DNA of 61,655 bases. It comes from Acetatifactor sp. (GTDB lineage: Bacteria; Bacillota; Clostridia; Lachnospirales; Lachnospiraceae). This document shows positions 52,500-60,841 of the stretch, one piece after another; the first letter of the stretch is position 1; the number at the start of each line of letters is the position of its first letter. A program made the translations under genes and the position numbers. The stretch lies in NCBI GenBank assembly GCA_024695935.1, contig JAILHH010000038.1:1-61655 (forward strand), read 5' to 3'. The notes under the pieces are model-generated. The model was not told where the DNA came from. It searched no databases and saw nothing but the letters and a program-made list of their open reading frames with translations.

Positions 52500-53351
52500 T
52501 CATCCCTCCTTTTCAACATGGATATGAGCATAGATCTCTCTCTTGCCGACGCCTCTGTCCTTTGCCACCTGTTTCATGGCGCTTTTTTCATCCATTCCGC
52601 CGGACATGTAAAGGTTCATATGCTCCTCTATGGTCATGTTTTCCCAGGAAGAGATCTCCTCCTGTTTTAATTCCTCAAAGCTTTTTCCCTCGATCACCAG
52701 AACATATTCGCCTCTGGGTTCTTCGGTTTTATAATACTCCAGCGCCCTTTCAAAGGTCGTGGGCATAACTGTCTCAAATTTTTTTGTAAGTTCCCTGCAA
52801 AGTGTAAGTTTTCTGTTTCCCAGTGCCTGATACAGTTCTTCCAGGGTTTTTACAAGTCTGTGGGGCGCTTCATAACAGATAATGGTACGACTCTCTTTTT
52901 TCAATTCCTCCAGTATGGGCTTCTTTTCCTTTTTTTCAAATGGCAAAAAGCCCTCAAAACAAAATCTTCTGGTGGGAAGTCCGGAAAGAGTCAGAGCTGT
53001 TATGCAGGCGCATGCTCCGGGCAGCGATGTGACACGGATCCCCCTGTCGTTGCACATTCTGACCAGCACCTCGCCCGGATCCGAAATAGCCGGTGTTCCC
53101 GCATCAGTAATGAGTGCCACATTTGATCCGCTCTCTAACTGACTGATGAGATATTCCGCCTTTTCCACCTTATTAAATTCATGATAGCTCGTCATGGGCG
53201 TATGTATGTCAAAATGAGACAACAGTTTTATGGAGTTTCTGGTGTCTTCCGCTGCGATCACATCGGCATTATTTAACGTCTCTATAACTCTCGGCGTCAT
53301 ATCCCCGAGATTTCCTATGGGAGTCGCACACAAATAAAGTATTCCTGCCAT
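52500..53351 (-). CDS. rsmI: 16S rRNA 2'-O-methyltransferase RsmI
   Basis: RsmI methylates the ribose of C1402 in 16S rRNA. The 283-residue protein shows YLCATPIGNLGDMTPRVIETL, AAEDTRNSIKLLSHF, ALITDAGTPAISDPGE and SLPGACACITALTLSGL, the tetrapyrrole-methylase fold. It sits after trmN6 and ricT in an order shared with Bacillus (yaaT-yabB-yabC area). The stop codon overlaps the ribosome site of the next small gene. Confidence 0.95.
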   Translation of the reverse strand: MAGILYLCATPIGNLGDMTPRVIETLNNADVIAAEDTRNSIKLLSHFDIHTPMTSYHEFNKVEKAEYLISQLESGSNVALITDAGTPAISDPGEVLVRMCNDRGIRVTSLPGACACITALTLSGLPTRRFCFEGFLPFEKKEKKPILEELKKESRTIICYEAPHRLVKTLEELYQALGNRKLTLCRELTKKFETVMPTTFERALEYYKTEEPRGEYVLVIEGKSFEELKQEEISSWENMTIEEHMNLYMSGGMDEKSAMKQVAKDRGVGKREIYAHIHVEKEG

Positions 53352-53376
53352 TTTTTTCCTCTGTTAAAATCAAACA

Positions 53377-54114
53377 TTAATATCCGTAGATGTCGTATAT
53401 CTCTCTGTTGTATACTCCCGGTGCATCATAGACTATCAGCGGCTTTTCCACAGTCATCCTGCTCTTTCCGCCCCTCACCCCCTCTATGAGGACCATGTTG
53501 GGCTCCTTGTCCACATATGGATATACCAGCTGCATTCTCTTCGGCTCTATGCGATATTCTGACATCTTTGTCATAATCTCCGCAAGTCTGAAAGGCCTGT
53601 GTACCATATAAAAATGCCCTCCGGGCTTTAACAGTGTGGCCACAGCCCTTAGCACATCATCCAGAGTACAAAGAATCTCATGCCTTGCAATGGCTTTTGG
53701 CGCATTCGGATTTTTGATACCGTGATCGCCTATCATATATGGCGGATTACAGGTTATTATATCGAAAGAAGCAGACTTAAATTTCTCGCCTGCCTCCTTT
53801 ATATCTCCGGTCACTATATCAATTTTATCCTGGAGGTTATTGAGCTCCACGCTTCTTCTGGCCATGTCCGCACTCTCTTCCTGTATCTCGAGGGCCGTCA
53901 GATGCTTTAAGCCATACCTTCCCTCCATCAGAAGGGGTATGATGCCGGTTCCCGTTCCGAGATCCAGCATCGTATCACTTTCTTTTCCTGTCGCAAAGCC
54001 ACACAGAAGCACCGCATCCATCCCAAAGCAAAACTTTTCCGGATTCTGTATGATCTTGTAGCCGTTTCTTTGAAGATCGTCAAGACGCTCGTTAGCTTTC
54101 AGCTCCACCGTCAT
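53377..54114 (-). CDS. tRNA1(Val) (adenine-37-N6)-methyltransferase-like
   Basis: The 245-residue protein is a class I SAM methyltransferase: DLGTGTGIIPLLM (motif I), then ALEIQEESADMARRSVELN, the catalytic FDIITCNPPYMIG, and a C-terminal MHRPFRLAEIMTKM-type block. It matches the YabB/TrmN6 group that methylates A37 in tRNA. Its start lies inside the end of ricT, so the two are coupled. Its gene position equals that of B. subtilis yabB. Confidence 0.88.
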   Translation of the reverse strand: MTVELKANERLDDLQRNGYKIIQNPEKFCFGMDAVLLCGFATGKESDTMLDLGTGTGIIPLLMEGRYGLKHLTALEIQEESADMARRSVELNNLQDKIDIVTGDIKEAGEKFKSASFDIITCNPPYMIGDHGIKNPNAPKAIARHEILCTLDDVLRAVATLLKPGGHFYMVHRPFRLAEIMTKMSEYRIEPKRMQLVYPYVDKEPNMVLIEGVRGGKSRMTVEKPLIVYDAPGVYNREIYDIYGY

Positions 54115-55393
54115 GATTTACCTCTTTTCTGTCCTGATTGTTTCCGCCGTTTCCACGATTTCTGTTTCTGTGCCTGTTCCTGTTATGGTTATTCTTTCCC
54201 TTTGGCTTTTCACCGGAAGCTACCGCCTGATTTCCATCGACGACTTCAGTTTCCGGCTGATTTGGTCTTTGGTTTACTCCGGGGTTTTTAAAGTCTTTTC
54301 CGTTTTTCTGGCCCTTATTTCTGTCGCCGTTTCTGTCATTTCTGCGGTCATTTTTTTCGGATCCCTGGGCTTTATCATCATTTTTCTTTTCAGGGCGGAA
54401 TTTGTCCTGCTCTTTTTTGTCCCTGTCCCTGTTCCTGTCCTGATTTCTGTCCTGTCTGTTATTTCTTCTGTCCTGCTTTGCAGCGGCATTTTCCGCGATC
54501 TCCTCCAGTTCTTCCTCCTCGAGTTTCTGAAGTTCCTTTAACTCTTCGGCAGAAAGTTCAAGATCCTCTTTTTTGCCGTGTCGTCTCCTGAAGGTAACCT
54601 GATCCACGGGATATTCTCTAAGTTCCTTCTCATCACCGTTTTCGATAAGGACCTTTACCAGCTGCCTGAGGACGTTTACTGAGTGGACTTCGCCAGTCAG
54701 TCCCTCGGCAGTTCTCACATTATCTCCCACGTTTGGAAGCTTTCTGTTTAATTCTTCGTAGGTATCCTCCTCATTTTTAAGGCAGCACATAAGTCTTCCG
54801 CAAACGCCGGAAATCTTTGTGGGATTCAATGACAGATTCTGTTCCTTTGCCATTTTGATGGATACCGGGATAAAATCAGAGAGATAACTGTGGCAGCATA
54901 AAGGTCTTCCGCAGATACCGATTCCACCCAGGATCTTTGTCTCATCTCTTACTCCGATCTGCCTTAATTCGATCCTTGTCTTAAATACGGCCGCAAGATC
55001 CTTTACCAGTTCTCTGAAATCGATCCTTCCATCCGCTGTAAAATAAAACAAAACCTTGTTGTTGTCAAAAGTATATTCAGCATCGATAAGCTTCATCTCA
55101 AGACCATGCTTTTTGATCTTTTCGAGACAAATCTTAAAGGCCTCTTTTTCTTTTATCTTGTTTGAAGCTTCCGTCTCATCATCCTTTTCTGTTGCGATCC
55201 TGATAACCGGCTTTAAGGGCTGGATCACTTCGTCATCAGAGACTTCTCTGATGCCTCCGACTACTGTTCCGTACTCAACTCCTCTTGCGGTCTCCACGAT
55301 AACGTGGCTTCCTCTTTTTATCTCAAACTCCAGGGGGTCAAAATAATATACCTTTCCTGCTGTGCGAAATCTGACTCCGATTACTTTTACCAT
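54092..55393 (-). CDS. ricT: RicT/PSP1 family protein with a long basic tail
   Basis: RicT (YaaT) with RicA and RicF forms an Fe-S complex that steers RNase Y and, in Bacillus, phosphorelay and biofilm. The PSP1 core spans residues 1-275: VIGVRFRTAGKVYYF, IGICGRPLCCHSYLSDF, SLNPTKISGVCGRLMCCLKNEEDTYEEL (conserved Cys). The protein runs to 433 residues, and the last 150 or so are a disordered Asn/Arg/Lys/Asp-rich tail. That tail is absent in most family members. It overlaps trmN6 by 23 bases. Confidence 0.9.
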   Translation of the reverse strand: MVKVIGVRFRTAGKVYYFDPLEFEIKRGSHVIVETARGVEYGTVVGGIREVSDDEVIQPLKPVIRIATEKDDETEASNKIKEKEAFKICLEKIKKHGLEMKLIDAEYTFDNNKVLFYFTADGRIDFRELVKDLAAVFKTRIELRQIGVRDETKILGGIGICGRPLCCHSYLSDFIPVSIKMAKEQNLSLNPTKISGVCGRLMCCLKNEEDTYEELNRKLPNVGDNVRTAEGLTGEVHSVNVLRQLVKVLIENGDEKELREYPVDQVTFRRRHGKKEDLELSAEELKELQKLEEEELEEIAENAAAKQDRRNNRQDRNQDRNRDRDKKEQDKFRPEKKNDDKAQGSEKNDRRNDRNGDRNKGQKNGKDFKNPGVNQRPNQPETEVVDGNQAVASGEKPKGKNNHNRNRHRNRNRGNGGNNQDRKEVNHDGGAES

Positions 55394-55419
55394 TTAATCT
55401 ATAAACCTCCAAATAAATC

Positions 55420-56412
55420 TTAACCGTTCTCCTGAATCTGCATCAGGAGTAACTCCATTGTCAAATCGAAATTGACATTCGCCTCCAGACGTCTCTTTGC
55501 CACGTCCAGGGCTTCGATAACTTTTTCGATCCCCTCATAACTGCATTTCGATGCGGTCTGACGGATGTTTTTGATCTCTTCTCTGAACACCAGATGGTTG
55601 GCATCATTGGTTGCTTTGAACAAAAGCACATCCCTGTACCAGATTGCCATGATATCCAGATAATCATTGATATTCATCTTGTATTCACTTATTTTTTTGA
55701 CGGAGACGACGATCTCGTTTAACTCCATATTGTGAATGTTTTTTAAGAGTCCCAAAACATCGTTTTTTATGTTTTCGAACTCCTCGCTGGAAGCAAGAAG
55801 CTTTGCCTTACCCACATTTCCTCTGGCAAAAGCAACGCATACCTCCGCTTTGTAATCCGGTATCATCATCTCTTCCATCAGATATTTTTTTACCAGATCA
55901 TCCGGCGCCGGCTTCATGTTTAAAACCACGCAGCGGCTGAGGATCGTGGGAAGCATGGCATCCAGATTTGTGGTGAGCAAAATGATGATGGCATATGCCG
56001 GCGGCTCCTCTAAAGTCTTTAAGAGGGCGTTCTGAGCCTGAGTGTTCATCTTTTCGGCCTCGTTCATTATGTAAATCTTGTATGGGCCGGTATAAGGCTT
56101 TATCACCACATCATTGTTTATCTGCGTACGGATATCATCAACACTTATAGTGTTGGGTTTTTCATGAGTGATCTTTATTATATCGGGATGGTTGTCGCTT
56201 GCAGCCTGTTTGCAGGAGTGACACATTCCACAGGGATTAATGCCGTCCTTTTCGCACTGCAGAGCCATTGCAAAGATCTTGGCTATAAACTCTTTTCCCG
56301 AAAACCGCTCTCCGTTTATTATATATGCATGGGATGTCTTACCGGTCTTCAGAACATTCTGCAGATGTTCCTTTATCTGGTCCTGCCCCACAATATCATT
56401 AAAATCTGCCAT
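55420..56412 (-). CDS. holB: DNA polymerase III subunit delta'
   Basis: The 330-residue clamp-loader protein matches the N-terminal layout of DnaX but with a degenerate P-loop (INGERFSGKEF). It has a Cys4 zinc module (CEKDGINPCGMCHSC), IMNEAEKMNTQAQNALLKTLEEPP and the sensor LLTTNLDAMLPTILSRC. Its place between yaaR and ricT matches Bacillus. Delta' is structural, so a weak P-loop is expected. Confidence 0.93.
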   Translation of the reverse strand: MADFNDIVGQDQIKEHLQNVLKTGKTSHAYIINGERFSGKEFIAKIFAMALQCEKDGINPCGMCHSCKQAASDNHPDIIKITHEKPNTISVDDIRTQINNDVVIKPYTGPYKIYIMNEAEKMNTQAQNALLKTLEEPPAYAIIILLTTNLDAMLPTILSRCVVLNMKPAPDDLVKKYLMEEMMIPDYKAEVCVAFARGNVGKAKLLASSEEFENIKNDVLGLLKNIHNMELNEIVVSVKKISEYKMNINDYLDIMAIWYRDVLLFKATNDANHLVFREEIKNIRQTASKCSYEGIEKVIEALDVAKRRLEANVNFDLTMELLLMQIQENG

Positions 56413-56456
56413 CTTGTAGCGTCCTTTCGAAAATCGTATCTTTAATACAAATGATC

Positions 56457-56900
56457 CTAAGTCAAAATATCAAGCAAAAGACCTCTTATCTCACCGATCT
56501 TTGAGAGTATCTCCAGATTGTCTTTTTCATCCTTCATAAGCTCTTGCGCCAGAGCATCAAGATTCTCATCCACCAGCCTGATTATGCCGTAGATCCTGTG
56601 TCTGCCTCTTCTGTCAAGGAAATTTTCTCTGGAAAATGCATGGCTTCTGGTTACGATCTCGTTTAAAAAATCCTTTACCAGGCGCCTGTAATGCTTCATG
56701 TCACGGATATCCTTCTTTTTTGAAAGTTTGTCCCCCGCCTCGTTTATCTCGCCCATCATAAACTCAAGGCGGCTTCTGAGCTCTGCTTCTTCTATATTGC
56801 TTGAGAGCATGAATTTAAAAGTCCCGTCAGTTGCCTGTGGCTGCTGTTCGCTTTGCACCGGCCCTGTGGGTGTGGTCTGGTTGACTCTGTTAATATCCAT
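56457..56900 (-). CDS. YaaR family (DUF327) protein
   Basis: The 147-residue all-helical protein has the family core: [53 protein letters not shown], ending in [10 protein letters not shown]-type helices. YaaR lies next to holB in many Firmicutes. Its function is unknown. A clear GGAGG-like site (GGCAGGTGAG) lies before the ATG. Confidence 0.85.
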   Translation of the reverse strand: MDINRVNQTTPTGPVQSEQQPQATDGTFKFMLSSNIEEAELRSRLEFMMGEINEAGDKLSKKKDIRDMKHYRRLVKDFLNEIVTRSHAFSRENFLDRRGRHRIYGIIRLVDENLDALAQELMKDEKDNLEILSKIGEIRGLLLDILT

Positions 56901-56933
56901 TCTCTCACCTGCCTTTTTACCTGATGTTTTGTA

Positions 56934-57521
56934 CTACAGATTTAATTTTATATATGCTGCGATCTCTTCAACACATGTGGACAGATCCTCATTTAAAAAA
57001 CGTCTCTGGATCCCAAGCCTGTCTATCTTATCCTGTGAAAAATCCTCCTGGTCCGCCAGAAAACGACGGCACATCTCAGCATATCGGTGATTTTCGGGCC
57101 TTTTTTCCCTGTCGAGAGCTCTTTGAAGCCTCTCCCCGTCGTCCAGATCTATCATGATGGGAACGATCTTTCCGGGTCCGAAGTATGCTCTCATTTTGAA
57201 AAATGCATCCGGGGTGCCGATAAAGCAGTAATTGTTATCTCTGATATTTATCTGCCCATCATCCACGGTAAAATATCTCCAGATCCCGTGGTATGTTTCG
57301 TATGACCTGTCCTCTATCACTTTTCCGCCGGACTTTAAGATCTGAAAACCTTTTTCATTCGTGAAATGATACTCCACACCGTCTTTTTCGCCGTCCCTTA
57401 TGGGCCTGGTGGTATATGGGATAATGGTTCCGAGCCTCAGGTCATCCCTTGCCATTATCTCTTTAAAAATAGTATCTTTTCCGGTTGAGCTCTTGCCCAT
57501 CAAACAAAATATCTTCCCCAT
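56934..57521 (-). CDS. Guanylate-kinase-like P-loop protein
   Basis: The 195-residue protein begins with a P-loop FCLMGKSSTGKDTIFKEI, where the residue after GK is Asp rather than Ser/Thr. It continues with GTIIPYTTRPIRDGEKDGVEYHF and ILKSGGKVIEDRSYETYHGIWRYF, the GMP-binding layout of Gmk. It holds the place that thymidylate kinase (tmk) has in Bacillus, upstream of yaaR-holB. Whether it is a true GMP kinase is not certain. It is the first gene of the operon that runs down to the glycosyltransferase. Confidence 0.8.
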   Translation of the reverse strand: MGKIFCLMGKSSTGKDTIFKEIMARDDLRLGTIIPYTTRPIRDGEKDGVEYHFTNEKGFQILKSGGKVIEDRSYETYHGIWRYFTVDDGQINIRDNNYCFIGTPDAFFKMRAYFGPGKIVPIMIDLDDGERLQRALDREKRPENHRYAEMCRRFLADQEDFSQDKIDRLGIQRRFLNEDLSTCVEEIAAYIKLNL

Positions 57522-57533
57522 AGCCTTGCCCTT

Positions 57534-58997
57534 TTAGTAAACTACCTCCACTTCTTCCACCGGCTCCTGCTCATAATAATAGCATACCACAGGAAATCCG
57601 CTCTCCATATATGAATAAATTTCCTTTGCTTTTTTCAATGGAAGATTCACACATCCATGGGATCCGTTTGTGAGATAGATATCTCCTCCGAAATTTCTTC
57701 TCCATGTGGCATCATGCATACCGATATTCCCGTTAAAAGGCATCCAGTATTTTACATGAGTCTCATAATTTGCTCCTCGAAGCACTGCATCCTGCTGTTT
57801 ATATGTGATACCAAACACTCCCGGCGGAGTGGTATTTCCATTTGAGACATTTCCAGACACAAAATCCGACTCCAATATAACTTCCCCATCCATATACAGA
57901 TACAGATGCTGATCCGTGAGATTGATCTCCACATAAGAGTCGCCGATGTCATTCCTGCCCTTTACATAGCCCTTTGTGACATATTCCGGCTCTTTTTCAA
58001 CCACTGCTCCTTTTGTGATCAGTTCAAGGAGTGCCGGTTTTTCTATGCTTCTGTCAGTTTTCCATCCGTAAGCACCGCTTGGCAGTTCAAGCTCAAAGCC
58101 AAGGGAAGTCATGAAATTACGCCTTTTTCCGTAGGTGTCATTGGCATATGCCATTTCGTCCACAAATTTTGAAAGAGCACTCTCATCAATCTCAGGTTCA
58201 AAACCCGAAAAAGTGATCCAGTCTTTTATGACATTTATGTCAACTTTGACCTCAGTGCCGTTCCAGTCATAAGTTATACAGGCAGCGAGCATTTTATTAG
58301 CCTTATTGACTCCTTCGTTCAACTTTTTATTATCAGCTCTGATCCCCTGCTCCTTGTAACTTTCTTCGCCCAGCTCCACAACCTGTGCAAGACCCTCACA
58401 GGCCTCTGTTATCTGCTTTACAGCACCTTTTACAAAGAGTACATTTCCTACAATTCCGGGATCAATCTCATATTCGCCGGACTCTTCATTAAACTCTCCC
58501 ACCGAAGCACTGACGGGCTGAACCATGTTTTCTTTTTTGAAATATTTGCTCCCGGTGATAAGCTCCGAAATCTTTTCTTCATCAAAAACTATGGCTTTAT
58601 CAAGCTCCGGCTCATAATATCTGTCAGCCAAAACCCCGATCCACAAAAACGGGTTTTGAGTCTTTAAAGAAGCATAAACATTACTTTCCAGGTCAGGGAG
58701 TTTGATACCCATATCTTTTCCTGTCATGGAAATGATCAGGCCTCTTGTGCCTTCTCCGTCAACTCTTCCATATACTTCAACAGTGTAATTAAGCGCTTCT
58801 TTTCTGACCATGTCCGATACATCGGCCACTGTTTTATTGGAACAGTCAAAGCCTTCGATAGTTGTATTTGGCAAAAACCTCTCTGAATAATACAAAACAC
58901 CGATCAGATATGCTGCCGCGATCATACCAAAAAGGCTGATATAGATGGCAACAAATACACGATTCTTCTTCACGACTTTCTCGTCCTTCACATCCAT
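57534..58997 (-). CDS. L,D-transpeptidase (YkuD) with PG-binding domains
   Basis: After a membrane segment (about 20-45) come two peptidoglycan-binding-like domains of the PG_binding_4/VanW style, then a C-terminal YkuD domain. That domain has IEINLTDQHLYLYMDGEVI and the catalytic motif NGSHGCVNLP (Cys about 449). It cross-links or anchors proteins to peptidoglycan outside the membrane. The start is uncertain: ATG at 58997 (488 residues) is favoured, a GTG at 59015 is closer to a TATAAT at 59022-59027, and neither has a strong ribosome site. Confidence 0.9.
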   Translation of the reverse strand: MDVKDEKVVKKNRVFVAIYISLFGMIAAAYLIGVLYYSERFLPNTTIEGFDCSNKTVADVSDMVRKEALNYTVEVYGRVDGEGTRGLIISMTGKDMGIKLPDLESNVYASLKTQNPFLWIGVLADRYYEPELDKAIVFDEEKISELITGSKYFKKENMVQPVSASVGEFNEESGEYEIDPGIVGNVLFVKGAVKQITEACEGLAQVVELGEESYKEQGIRADNKKLNEGVNKANKMLAACITYDWNGTEVKVDINVIKDWITFSGFEPEIDESALSKFVDEMAYANDTYGKRRNFMTSLGFELELPSGAYGWKTDRSIEKPALLELITKGAVVEKEPEYVTKGYVKGRNDIGDSYVEINLTDQHLYLYMDGEVILESDFVSGNVSNGNTTPPGVFGITYKQQDAVLRGANYETHVKYWMPFNGNIGMHDATWRRNFGGDIYLTNGSHGCVNLPLKKAKEIYSYMESGFPVVCYYYEQEPVEEVEVVY

Positions 58998-59039
58998 TGC
59001 ATTTAATATACACACCGTTATATTATAGCATTATTTTAA

Positions 59040-59092
59040 CCAAAAAAATAGCACAAAAGCCAAAACTTCGGCCTCTGAAGCTATTTTTCATT
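59040..59092 (-). terminator. Terminator of the azlCD operon
   Basis: AAAAATAGC...GCTATTTTTTTGG on the minus strand with an inner CTTC/GAAG stem, 45-95 bases after the azlD stop. Confidence 0.65.
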
Positions 59093-59134
59093 CATCATTT
59101 AATACAAATTATTAAAATCACAGATCATGCGCAC

Positions 59135-59452
59135 TTAAAAACAAAACTGCACCAGAAACATATAGGTCAAAGTACCAAAAAGTATACTTAAAAGAGTATT
59201 CTTTCGCCATAGATGCAGCCCCGCTACAACAAGGATCGATATAAACTCGGGAATGCCTCTGCTACCCTCAAACAAATTAACATTTCGCACGCAATAGATG
59301 ACCAGGATCACCATGATAGCCGGTGGCAGGACATTGCCAAGATATTTAACTGATGGAGGTAACTCACTTCCTCCATATATAATAAACGGTAAAGCCCTTA
59401 GAAGCAGGGTTATGAGCGCGGCCGTTGCAATTATCAGGATTGTGTGTGCCAT
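59135..59452 (-). CDS. azlD: AzlD-family branched-chain amino acid exporter subunit
   Basis: The 105-residue protein has three or four membrane helices and the AzlD start pattern (ITLLLRALPFIIYGG, VKYLGNVLPPAIMVILVIYCVRNV). With AzlC it forms a two-part exporter for branched-chain amino acids. Its gene starts 19 bases before the end of azlC, with GGAGG inside that overlap. Confidence 0.88.
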   Translation of the reverse strand: MAHTILIIATAALITLLLRALPFIIYGGSELPPSVKYLGNVLPPAIMVILVIYCVRNVNLFEGSRGIPEFISILVVAGLHLWRKNTLLSILFGTLTYMFLVQFCF

Positions 59453-60147
59453 AGTCTTTTACCTCCAAGCAGAATAAGTGAAGCAGCGCTTATCGAAGGA
59501 ATAATAAATCTGTCAGGACCAAGTAATACAAGCGCCAAGATTCCAACTATCAGGCCAATGAGTGCCGGTCTGTGCTCATGGCTGTCCCTCCACTGGTTGA
59601 TCACGATCACCACAAATAATGCCGTCATTGCAAAATCAATTCCTGTAGTGTTAAAACTAATAATCTTCCCGATCGATGCTCCGACTACAGAGCCGGATAT
59701 CCAATATAAATGATCCAGGAAAGAGATAAAAAAATAAACCCAGCGCTCATTAAGATCCCCGGAAACTCTCACATCATTCAGCACGGAATATGTCTCGTCT
59801 GTCAGAGAAAAGACCATATAAGGGTACATCCATCCCATCTTTTTAAATTTTTCTATAAAAGACAATCCATAAAAAATATGACGGCCGTTGATAAATACGG
59901 TCATAAGAATAACAGTGATCAGGTTGGCCCCTCCGCTTATAAGCGTCACAAGAACAAACTGCATGCTTCCTGCGTATACAAAGAGACTTATGAAAAAAGC
60001 CCAAAGAGGACCGTATCCAATTCCGGTTAACATCAGGCCAAAGGCAATACCCAGGAAAACGTATCCGAGGAGAACCGGGATCGTCATCTTAAATGCAAAT
60101 ATGAAATCTTTCAATAAACTCTTAGAATTATGGGACATAACACACAT
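59434..60147 (-). CDS. azlC: AzlC-family branched-chain amino acid exporter subunit
   Basis: The 237-residue protein has about eight membrane helices and AzlC family blocks: TIPVLLGYVFLGIAFGLML, VYAGSMQFVLVTLI, FINGRHIFYGLSFIEKFKKMG and FSLTDETYSVL. It probably exports valine, leucine or related analogues with AzlD. The start may be GTG at 60147 or ATG three codons later; no strong ribosome site is visible for either. Confidence 0.9.
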   Translation of the reverse strand: MCVMSHNSKSLLKDFIFAFKMTIPVLLGYVFLGIAFGLMLTGIGYGPLWAFFISLFVYAGSMQFVLVTLISGGANLITVILMTVFINGRHIFYGLSFIEKFKKMGWMYPYMVFSLTDETYSVLNDVRVSGDLNERWVYFFISFLDHLYWISGSVVGASIGKIISFNTTGIDFAMTALFVVIVINQWRDSHEHRPALIGLIVGILALVLLGPDRFIIPSISAASLILLGGKRLWHTQS

Positions 60148-60175
60148 CCAATTAAAAAAAATAAGAAGGAGGAAA

Positions 60176-60198
60176 AATGAGCCTTAGGCTCTGGTCAC
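60176..60198 (-). terminator. Terminator between the repeat region and azlC
   Basis: GAGCC-TAA-GGCTC followed by ATTTTTCC on the minus strand. It would stop any transcript coming from the tRNA/repeat side ahead of azlC. Confidence 0.6.
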
Positions 60199-60324
60199 GG
60201 GGGATGTCAAATCTTTTGACTCATTGCACGTATGAAACATGCTTCAGCGTTTCATACGTGATTAGCAGTCGCCAAATGTCTGCCTGAGCAAGTACAGCAG
60301 CCACTTGGCTTGTTGCCATAACAA
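60199..60324. repeat. Dispersed stem-loop repeat, copy C
   Basis: The perfect 11-bp stem ACGTATGAAAC...GTTTCATACGT (10-base loop) is followed by GATTAGCAGTCGCCAAATG and ends TGGCTTGTTGCCATAACAAAA. It is preceded by GGGGGATGTCAAATC and TTGACTCATTGC, which recur at 60386-60426. The stem sequence differs from copy B by paired changes. Confidence 0.8.
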
Positions 60325-60366
60325 AAGAATTGAGGATATCCCTCTGGGATACCCTCATTCTTTTGG
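60323..60366. repeat. 43-bp hairpin repeat, copy 1
   Basis: CAAAAGAATTGAGGATATCCC-TCT-GGGATACCCTCATTCTTTTG-type palindrome, almost identical to the copy at 60426-60470. On the minus strand each is a terminator-like hairpin ending in a short T run. Confidence 0.8.
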
Positions 60367-60425
60367 CGTGTTAACGCTGGACACCGGGGGATGTCGAACA
60401 GGGGGTTCGAATCCCTTGACTCATT
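60367..60425. other. Fragment resembling a tRNA 3' end
   Basis: GGGGGTTCGAATCCC near 60402-60416 is a T-arm core, followed by TTGACTCATTGC. The rest of a tRNA is missing. It lies between the two copies of the hairpin repeat, as if the tRNA-Lys end and its terminator had been partly duplicated. Confidence 0.5.
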
Positions 60426-60470
60426 GCAAAAGAATGGAGGATATCCCTCTGGGATACCCTCATTCTTTTG
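60426..60470 (-). terminator. Terminator of the rrn-tRNA operon (hairpin repeat copy 2)
   Basis: CAAAAGAATG...CATTCTTTTG hairpin with GATATCCC/GGGATACC in the middle, directly after the tRNA-Lys 3' end on the minus strand. Confidence 0.75.
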
Positions 60471-60471
60471 A

Positions 60472-60544
60472 TGAGACACGGGGGATTCGAACCCCCGACA
60501 ACTTGATTAAAAGTCAAGTGCTCTACCGACTGAGCTAGTATCCC
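60472..60544 (-). tRNA. tRNA-Lys(TTT)
   Basis: GGGATAC acceptor pairs with GTGTCTC, anticodon loop CTTTTAA (anticodon TTT), T-arm GGGGG-TTCGAAT-CCCCC, discriminator A. It is last in the tRNA run and no CCA is encoded. Confidence 0.95.
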
Positions 60545-60640
60545 ATGAATCAAATATACAACAAAGCTATAATAAAAAACAGCTCTGTTTTAATTAATTA
60601 TTGCCTTAAAATCGGAATCGAATTTTTGGGCATAAAAAAA

Positions 60641-60713
60641 TGCCCAGGACCGGAATCGAACCAGTGACATAAGGATTTTCAGTCCTCCGCTCTACCAACT
60701 GAGCTACCTGGGC
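60641..60713 (-). tRNA. tRNA-Phe(GAA)
   Basis: GCCCAGG acceptor pairs with CCTGGGC, anticodon loop CTGAAAA (anticodon GAA), T-loop TTCGATT, discriminator A. An AT-rich gap of 96 bases separates it from tRNA-Lys. Confidence 0.95.
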
Positions 60714-60737
60714 ATATACGAAGCAATTTACTTCGAG

Positions 60738-60811
60738 TAGCGGGGACAGGATTTGAACCTATGACCTTCGGGTTATGAGCCCGACGAGCTTCCAGACTGC
60801 TCCACCCCGCG
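60738..60811 (-). tRNA. Initiator tRNA-fMet(CAT)
   Basis: CGCGGGGTGGAGCAG start, mismatch C1 x U72 at the acceptor end, GGGCTCATAACCC anticodon stem-loop with three G-C pairs, and TTCAAAT T-loop, all marks of initiator tRNA. Confidence 0.95.
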
Positions 60812-60841
60812 ATATTAAGTTATTCTCTTTTAAAAGGGAAA

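Noticed and set aside
54113-54541. 142-codon plus-strand hydrophobic frame
   Set aside because: Antisense of the Asn/Arg-rich tail of RicT; composition is explained by that tail.
60177-60287. 36-codon plus-strand frame with AAGGAGG five bases upstream
   Set aside because: It starts at a good ribosome site but runs through a terminator hairpin and dispersed repeat copy C, and the frame is not kept in the other copies. Probably chance.
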